Assembly (NCBI GenBank): GCA_001970955.1
Contig: MPUH01000441.1
Span: forward strand, 1 to 54,093
Length of the DNA stretch: 54,093 nt
Direction: 5' to 3'
DNA from: Stentor coeruleus
Lineage: Eukaryota; Ciliophora; Heterotrichea; Heterotrichida; Stentoridae
Shown here: positions 48,011-54,093 of the stretch, piece after piece
How the letters are laid out: each line of letters starts with the position of its first letter
Position numbering within the stretch: position 1 is the first letter of the stretch
Made by a program: the position numbers and the translations under genes
The notes under the pieces: generated by a model
Database searches by the model: none
What the model was told of the DNA's origin: nothing
What the model saw: the letters and a program-made list of their open reading frames with translations, nothing else

Positions 48011-49243
48011 TTAATTAGCCCTAAACACAACAATAATAGTAATATCGTCAACATATCCTCCAGTCTTCAATGCACTAGCAGTAGCATAATTAGCCAAAGC
48101 ATCCGCAGCATTAGTAAAATCTCCACTTTCCCAGAATTTTGAGACAATTTCCACAACCTTATTATTGCTAACTGAGTCCCATAGTCCATCTGTAGCTAAA
48201 ACAACAAACCTATCTGAAGGTTTTAAAGGATAAACTTTAACTTCAGGTATAGAAATTACCCCAAAACCTTCAGCAAAACTATCTCCTAAAGTTCGACTCA
48301 TAGCCAAACCAGGACTATTTAAACTACATCCCCAAGCTCTAACTGGACCAACAGGTTTCCCATTACAATCTTTTAAGCATCCAACTCGGCCTCCTGATTC
48401 TTCAATTCGTTTTTTTTCTAAAGTATCTGAAGGCTTATGTTCTTTATTTAAAGCCCTCCCGCTCCAGGAACGATCAAAGCTTCCTATTAAAGCGCGGGAG
48501 TCCCCAACACTTATACAACAACAATCAGTTTCTGTGAATAAAACTGATAATAAAGTGCTTCCTGAAAAGGCAATATCAATACATGAAGACTTGAGTTCTG
48601 AGTCTAAATTGTTTACCGCTTGTAAAAACACTTGTTTATAAGTATCTTCTAATGGATTTGAGGTTATAGTCGATGAATATTGTTTAATAATTCCAGGGAA
48701 CTGGTTCTCAAGATACTTAGAAACTACATGTCCTTCAGGCCCATGCCCGTCGAAAACTGTGAAAACATGCAAGTTTTTATACCCAAAAGCATTTTTTATC
48801 GCAAAAAAACTGTCTTGGTTAAAAGTTTTCGCTTTCCCATCAATACTCCCTACACGACTTACTGTCGAGTACTCAATCCTTGAAAGTTTTTTCCTAAAGT
48901 CAATAGTTTTATTTGATGGCACTTCACCTATTTTTATCTGCATGTTTTTCATAAGCGGCCTTTTCTTTAGGTTTTTCTGTTTGATTATTGATAAATTTTT
49001 TTCTAATGAAGGGAGTTTTATGCTAAAAGATTTAGATACAGCTGGTGATGTAGGTTTTGATGATTTCCCTATGAATTTCATGCTTTGATTCGGTTTGTGC
49101 TTAAGTTCTTCAGAAACCTGAGGAAATGGCTTTAGTTTAGATAGGCTTAGAGAATTGTGAGATATTCTTTTTAAACGACTACGGCTTTGGTTCTTTTTTA
49201 GTTCTAGATTTGAGGGAGATTGGCTTATAAGAATTTTTTCCAT
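48011..49243 (-). CDS. PP2C-type Ser/Thr protein phosphatase
   Basis: A 410-residue metal-dependent protein phosphatase (PPM/PP2C). An N-terminal, Lys/Ser-rich extension of about 125 residues precedes the catalytic domain. Core motifs: RVGSIDGKAKTFNQDSFF (motif 1, about 130-147), VFDGHGPEGH with the metal-binding Asp (about 164-173), GSTLLSVLF and CISVGDSRALIG (about 230-250), the EHKPSD block (about 268), AMSRTLGDSFAEG (about 316-328), VLATDGLWDSVSNN (about 345-360) and VDDITIIVVF at the end. The catalytic Asp positions I know from the family are all present, so activity is likely. The C-terminus ends with the domain. The N-terminal extension has no membrane segment and no acylation motif. 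ATG start, TAA stop, no intron. Confidence 0.94.
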   Translation of the reverse strand: MEKILISQSPSNLELKKNQSRSRLKRISHNSLSLSKLKPFPQVSEELKHKPNQSMKFIGKSSKPTSPAVSKSFSIKLPSLEKNLSIIKQKNLKKRPLMKNMQIKIGEVPSNKTIDFRKKLSRIEYSTVSRVGSIDGKAKTFNQDSFFAIKNAFGYKNLHVFTVFDGHGPEGHVVSKYLENQFPGIIKQYSSTITSNPLEDTYKQVFLQAVNNLDSELKSSCIDIAFSGSTLLSVLFTETDCCCISVGDSRALIGSFDRSWSGRALNKEHKPSDTLEKKRIEESGGRVGCLKDCNGKPVGPVRAWGCSLNSPGLAMSRTLGDSFAEGFGVISIPEVKVYPLKPSDRFVVLATDGLWDSVSNNKVVEIVSKFWESGDFTNAADALANYATASALKTGGYVDDITIIVVFRAN

Positions 49244-49800
49244 TGTTTGTTTAAGAAATATGGGATTAGGATTTTGTATTAAGAATGAGCATTTAGGTAG
49301 GAATTTAGGAAAACCATGAAAAGTTTGAGAAGATATATGGTGGAAGGCTGAGGTTTTTGGGGAGAAAATGGTTTTAAGGTATTTTGTGAAGAAAGAAATA
49401 ATTATGGGATGTGATTTGGTTGATTAATACTTTTGCATTAAAGATAAAAATTATTAATATATTAAGTGTGATTGGATATTTTAATATGTGATCACTAAAG
49501 AAATATTATATTATGTGTATTTTTTTAGTATATATTTATTTAATATAAATGTTTTATGTTATAAATTTACTCTTATATATTTATAAACCACTTTCTTAGC
49601 TTTAATTGTAAAATACTCATAAACTTATACACATACTTTCTAATCATCATAAAAATCATAATATTCCTCAATTAAATACTCACATAATTATCTTCTTCTC
49701 AAGCTTTCTTAATCCCTAAATCATGGCATATTTCTCATCTCTAACTGTCCTATAAAAAACATCATAAAAGCTTTACTTTCTAACTGAAAAGCTTATAATA
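49244..49800. other. Divergent intergenic region, no gene seen
   Basis: G-rich, C-poor on the PP2C side, AT-rich in the middle, and C-rich, G-poor from about 49570 to the FHA start. This is a likely bidirectional promoter region. No element named. Confidence 0.6.
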
Positions 49801-50658
49801 ATGGAAAATTTTCGTAAAGCCTTTTCTAGCTTAACCAGACGTTGTTGCTTTAGTTCTGACTACACGCATAGTGAACCTGTAGAACTTGAAGGCAAGTCAA
49901 GTTTAGATATAACAAGTTCCCAAATCCCCCCACAGCCAATCCAAGTCCCATTAGTTTATCTTCATTTGAAAATAATCGTCATAGAAAGCGAAAAACTTCC
50001 TCTTGGCAAGACATACAATATAAGCCCTATAGGATTAAACAATAGCGAAAGAACATCTTATGGAGATGGTTGTGTTTATGCTGGGTCTTTATATCAAGAA
50101 AATAATCGTATTGTTAATGACATGATCCTACCACAAAATGAAAAAGGGGTTGGAAAAAGACACTTTATGATACAATATAAAGCAGAACCAAAATCTATGT
50201 ATTTAATAAAAGATCTTGGGGATGGGATGGGTACATTTGTTAGGATTAGTAAACCTTTACCTCTTCAAACAAATTTTATTATATCTTTTGGAGACTCGCA
50301 TATGATTGTTGTTATTGATAATTCTTACCCCCCGAAGCTAACATTAAGATTTATTGATGGACCGAAACTTGATGAGAAATTGTAAGGTTTATATAGTAAA
50401 TTCTCACAAAATGACTCACCGATTGTAATAGGAAGAATGAATGATTGTGCAATACGCTTTGATGATAATAGTTTGTCTCGTTATCATTGCATTATTACAT
50501 ATAAAGATCGTTGGATAATCCAAGACGGTGATGGTAATAAAATCAGTACTAATGGGACATGGTTGTTTGTTGAAGAGTTCTTTGAAATCCATAATGAAAT
50601 GATCTTTAAAGTTGGTGAGACAACTTTCCGAACAGAAACTTTTACAGCTAAGTGCTAA
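49801..50658 (+). CDS. Tandem FHA-domain protein, one 15-nt intron
   Basis: Exons 49801-50381 and 50397-50658 give 280 residues. FHA domains bind phosphothreonine peptides. A C-terminal FHA is clear: SPIVIGRMNDCAIRFDDNSLSRYHCIITY (about 204-232), with the GR, the SRYHC block and a later NGTWLF, in the canonical order GR...SRxH...NGT. The N-terminal part (about 60-170) looks like a second FHA: an ISPIGL strand, VGKRHFMIQY and KDLGDGMGTFVRI, with Lys-Arg-His replacing Ser-Arg-His and GMGT replacing NGT, so it is divergent. Two FHA folds in one short protein, no kinase or other domain. The N-terminal FRKAFSSLTRRCCF has a Cys pair but no Gly2. Without splicing, the frame ends at TAA in the intron. 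Confidence 0.88.
50382..50396 (+). other. 15-nt intron in the FHA gene
   Basis: The intron gtaaggtttatatag lies at phase 2; removal joins TT and T to give Phe and continues into KFSQNDSPIVIGR. Unspliced, the frame meets TAA within it. Confidence 0.9.
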
Positions 50659-52401
50659 AATAGCTTAAATAAATTTCGTAATTTTTAAAACTTGAAGATT
50701 TTTTGTGTGTAAAAATTTAGGATGTTTTGTAAAAATTGATTTTATTAAAATTTGGATTTTATGGAAGAGAAGATAAGAGAAAATTTTGTTGATTGAAGAA
50801 TTAGAAGTTTTTTATGTGGATTTAAAAGGGATATTGTAGAGATGGAAAGGGATGTTTTTGTGGTAGACTGTGATGAAAAAATTTTAAAATGTGGATAATT
50901 GTGCTTGAATATATTTTTATGAGAAAGAATTGTTTCTCCTGAAATCTTTAAAATTGTTGTAATCCCAATATTGAAATATTAACTTAACTAAATTAACATA
51001 ATTCAAGAAGGAAAACTAAAAATTATGTTGGGAAATTCTAAAACCAGAGGATTTTATGCAATGTAAAAACTGGAGTTTATCTCATATCTGATAAAAAACT
51101 CTTATGTTCTTATAAATGCTAATAATATCAGCATAAAATCCAAGTAAAGCTAAATATAATTAATTATAATATTAATAGATCTGAAGAAAATACTTAAAAA
51201 TTCGAGGTTTTTTTAAAAACTAAAGACCCTTCAAGTTATGTTATTAAACAAAAACATTAAATGCTCTTGATGAAAATTTTGATTGATTTAAAAGTAGTCC
51301 TAGTTGAGAAAATTATTTTGTTAAAGAAATTCTTATGAAAAAAGATTTTGGAAATTTTGAATCTAGAAAAAGGGCATATTAGGAAATATGCATGTTAGTT
51401 TGGAGTAGATCTTGCAAGGTTTAAGAAATAAAGTGATTTAATTTAGAGAAAAGATTGTATTTTTTTTGTGATATTAAGTTTGAAATGATACTTAGGCTTT
51501 TATTATAGGGAAAATCCTGATGAAAGATAAAATTTTTTGTTGGAAGTCAGGATTGTTTTGGGTATTTTGAAGTTAATATTTTATTCATGATTTAGGATTA
51601 TCTGTGATTTTACCATTTGAAGATTTTTTAAATTTCTTAAAATGCATGAAGTTGATAAGAGATTTTATCTGTATAGCTGGCTAAGGTAGCTTTTAATTGA
51701 ATTTATTCGGTTTTTATTAAGAATGTTTTAAAAAATCAAAAGAAATTTAACAATTTTAAAAAATTTATCAACAATTCAAGGTATTTTATCTTAGAAAACA
51801 TCAATAAAAAAGCCGATTTTTTACACAAAAGATTACCATCAAATCGATTATTTCACACAAAATCTCTTAAATCTTTAAATTTTCCACTTTCCCCACCCTG
51901 ATTTTTTTTACTTTTTTTTCACAATTTAAAAACTAATCCTATCCTTCAATAATCTCCACAACAACAACTCTAAACCTTAACAAAACATTAATCGTCCAAT
52001 AAGCATCAATAATATCCTTTAAACATCATGAACTTTAAAAATTCCAACATCCCAACAGATCTAAAAAAAATCTTGTTTTCGCTTTACAAAGTAAATCTTC
52101 ACTTTAAAATATATTAATCTTAAAAACCTATTCTTAATAATTTAATCCTTTCAAATACTTTAACGCTTTTTATTCTATTAATATCGTGAATCCCCCAACT
52201 TATTACATGACATTTATGTAACCTGCTATATAAAATCTCACCACTCAATTCTTCAGACAATAAAACTCCTAATCTAACTTAATCATAAAAATCTAATCAT
52301 CCTAAACTAATATCAAAATTCTCATAAATCTTAGTTTCCATCCTAAATCATCAAAAACATAAATTTCTCTTCATAATTTGAAAATCCCTGCCAATTCTCT
52401 A
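50659..52401. other. Large intergenic region, no gene seen
   Basis: The largest gap in the window. G-rich, C-poor to about 50930, mixed AT-rich sequence with poly-T runs to about 51800, then C-rich, G-poor to 52400. I found no frame, tRNA-like arm or repeat of note. Confidence 0.6.
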
Positions 52402-52528
52402 ATTCCTATAAGAATTCTACGAAAATATGCTAAAATTTATACTAATGATAATATAATTTACTATNATTCCTATAAGAATTCTACGAAAATATGCTAAAAT
52501 TTATACTAATGATAATATAATTTACTAT
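52402..52528. repeat. 63-bp direct duplicate across a single N
   Basis: 52402-52464 and 52466-52528 are identical (attcctataagaattctacg and following) and flank an N at 52465. This has the same form as the 16431 junction, so a probable assembly artefact. It lies nine bases before the stop of the next gene and does not alter coding. Confidence 0.9.
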
Positions 52529-52537
52529 TTCAAGCAT

Positions 52538-52996
52538 TTACTGTATGCAGCATCTCCATTGGTTGCCGATTTCTTCATATAATTCGATCTCATTGTCAAA
52601 ATCTTCGTGCTTTTGCAAGTATTTTACCGTGGTTAATGTAGTCAGGGTATTAATTTTTTTGAAGAAACACGTTTTTTTACTATAATCCTTGTAATCCATT
52701 CTAAGACTTGACAAAAATCTTGTTATTGTATCAACACACTTCTGAATGACTTCAAGGTTTTTTTCTATTTCCTGAACTTCTTTCTGAAGTATCGAGGATT
52801 GCTTTACTAGTTCTGGAGCTTCTAAATTCTCGCAATCTTTAGAAAGATTTCTAGATAGACTTCGGAGTTTTTTCCAGTCATTTACTAATAAGGCTTCAAC
52901 AAAGTTATTTTGATATAAGGAGAGTTTTTCCTCGCAGAACTTAAATAGGAGCTTCTTCCGGCATTCAATGAACATTCGTGAGTTTGTGGTTTCCAT
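52538..52996 (-). CDS. Small helical protein, faint HPt-like
   Basis: A 152-residue, mostly helical protein. No family is certain. Residues about 28-80 (NNFVEALLVNDWKKLRSLSRNLSKDCENLEAPELVKQ, in parts) recall the histidine phosphotransfer (HPt) fold pattern of a short helix, 'ND-W-x-x-L-x-x-L-(A)H-x-L-K-G', then 'ANLGAPEL'. The invariant phospho-His position would be Arg (SRNLSKD), so phosphotransfer is not expected. The C-terminal part (STLTTVKYLQKHEDFDNEIELYEE-like) is helical and acidic. Coiled-coil propensity is the safe reading. ATG at 52996, TAA stop, no intron. The flanks carry the usual skew. Confidence 0.55.
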   Translation of the reverse strand: METTNSRMFIECRKKLLFKFCEEKLSLYQNNFVEALLVNDWKKLRSLSRNLSKDCENLEAPELVKQSSILQKEVQEIEKNLEVIQKCVDTITRFLSSLRMDYKDYSKKTCFFKKINTLTTLTTVKYLQKHEDFDNEIELYEEIGNQWRCCIQ

Positions 52997-53481
52997 TTAT
53001 TAGTGTTTAATGGAAAAATGTTAGAAAGACTTAGGGAATTGAAATGATTGAGGAAAGTTAGTTTTTTAAGATTTGGATGATGATGGTTTGGTGGATATAA
53101 TGAAAATTTTAAGATATGATTTAAGGCTTTTTTTATGTGGAATTTGAAAAGTGGGAATGTTGTTATTTGCAGTTTTACGATGAAATTGAAGATGTTAGTA
53201 TTTTTAAAAAATGGAATTGTTTTTGATGCAAAAAGAAGATTTGGGTTTAGCTGGGGTGATTACTAGAGAGATTTGTTTGGGGGTTATAGGGAATTTTGAG
53301 TGCGAACTAAAGAATTTTCTGGATTTATAAACCTTGTTAGAGACTTGCTGTTAAAAATTAAACTAATATTTTGGGAGTAGTTCAGGAAAATTACGATATA
53401 CACTCAACTTTTAGATAAAAAATATTGAACCTAGTTCAGCACTAATTATAAAAATCTCTGAAAATATTTTTTGTTTTTGAT
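52997..53481. other. Intergenic, no gene seen
   Basis: G-rich, C-poor to about 53330 (5' flank of the minus-strand gene), then AT-rich without features. Confidence 0.6.
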
Positions 53482-53482
53482 A

Positions 53483-53586
53483 AATACTAAGAAATAATTG
53501 TCATTATCTATTTTTATTCTGCAAAAATTTACTNAAATACTAAGAAATAATTGTCATTATCTATTTTTATTCTGCAAAAATTTACT
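53483..53586. repeat. About 51-bp direct duplicate across a single N
   Basis: The stretch aaatactaagaaataattgt and following occurs at about 53483-53533 and again at 53535-53586, separated by an N at 53534. This is the third junction of this type in the window; likely unmerged contig ends. Confidence 0.88.
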
Positions 53587-54093
53587 GATGTTGATTTTCT
53601 AATATTTTTCCTTTACTATTTTTATTCTCGTATCAAAACTTATTTATTTAAACGTAAAATTATATCCTCCTATTCTTTGTGATTTTATTTAATTTACATA
53701 AAAACATACAATTTCTCTAAAATTTCAAATATAGTCTTAGAGTAGATTCATCAATATCACATTTATTTGCAATTCGAAATATAAAGTTAAAATTAGTAAA
53801 ACCACGATTGAATTCTGTTATTGAATTATGACTTTTTATATCTCAGACTCATAAGAAAATTAAAAAATAGATTATAAATATTAGGTCTAATCTTTATGAC
53901 ATATTTGCGATGTTCATATGAATTAACTCACTGTCCAGAAAATATTTTATCAACCAAAAGCATCATATATTTGAATTTCATATTAAAATAAGTAAAAAGT
54001 TACATAACCAGCGACAACAAGTGGTTCAACATACCGAATCTGCCCAAAGAAAAAGATCGTAGGACAAACAAACCTCGATCGGACAAGGTTTAA
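53587..54093. other. End of window; short open frames in a GC-richer tail
   Basis: AT-rich to about 53990. The last 93 bases are about 42% GC (39 of 93), above the surrounding DNA. They are open on both strands with the same codon boundaries: a plus frame ending TAA at 54091-54093 without an ATG, and a minus frame from the window edge ending TAA at 53983-53985. One could be the edge of a neighbouring gene or of a mobile element; I cannot decide. Confidence 0.35.

Noticed and set aside
1..54093. Bacterial or phage features, CRISPR arrays, operons with ribosome binding sites
   Set aside because: Introns, centrin, kinesin, MYB and L28e show a eukaryotic nuclear genome; no spaced direct-repeat array of CRISPR type is present.

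Overview
The window reads as a macronuclear contig of a heterotrich ciliate, most likely Stentor or a close relative. It is AT-rich and gene-dense. TAA, TAG and (once, at 27725-27727) TGA all end reading frames, so the standard code is used. Five spliceosomal introns can be placed, and every one is exactly 15 nt with GT...AG ends. Standard code plus 15-nt introns is the known signature of Stentor. The species call is inference.

Layout, left to right. 1-1.4 kb: a broken transposon-type integrase and a small acylated-looking protein. 2.3-3.7 kb: centrin and a second small MGNCC protein. 4.5-7.5 kb: a 970-residue CFAP97/Hemingway-like protein. 7.5-22.4 kb: two giant minus-strand genes, a P4-ATPase/guanylyl cyclase fusion and an inositol trisphosphate receptor-type calcium channel. 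22.8-26.7 kb: a 55-residue gene, an acyl-carrier-protein-like mitochondrial protein, an SCP/FCP-type phosphatase (one intron) and a three-repeat MYB factor. 27.2-35.3 kb, all plus strand: a SKP1-like protein (one intron), an 889-residue repeat protein, a myristoylated EF-hand-like protein, an RRM/zinc-knuckle protein and a kinesin-13 (two introns). 36.4-44.8 kb, minus strand: ribosomal protein L28e, an unknown basic protein and a second ATPase/guanylyl cyclase fusion whose ATPase half is catalytically ruined. 46-53 kb: two small unknown genes, a PP2C phosphatase, a tandem-FHA protein (one intron) and a helical protein with faint HPt resemblance.

Functional theme: many products belong to calcium, cGMP and phosphorylation signalling and to the cilium or cytoskeleton. 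Examples are centrin, the IP3 receptor, two guanylyl cyclases, the lipid-anchored EF-hand-like protein, PP2C, FHA, kinesin-13 and CFAP97. Ciliates use Ca2+ and cGMP to control ciliary beating, contraction and photoresponses, so the set is coherent. Nothing shows that it is a regulated cluster rather than chance neighbours.

The most interesting signals are: (1) two ATPase-cyclase paralogues 25 kb apart, one keeping the DKTGT phosphorylation Asp and the other having Gly there plus further active-site losses, while both keep intact cyclase pairs; (2) intergenic DNA that switches between almost G-free and almost C-free tracts according to gene orientation; (3) three single-N junctions flanked by direct duplicates, which look like unmerged contig ends and insert 73 false codons into the IP3 receptor; (4) introns whose length is a multiple of three, each detected one carrying an in-frame stop.
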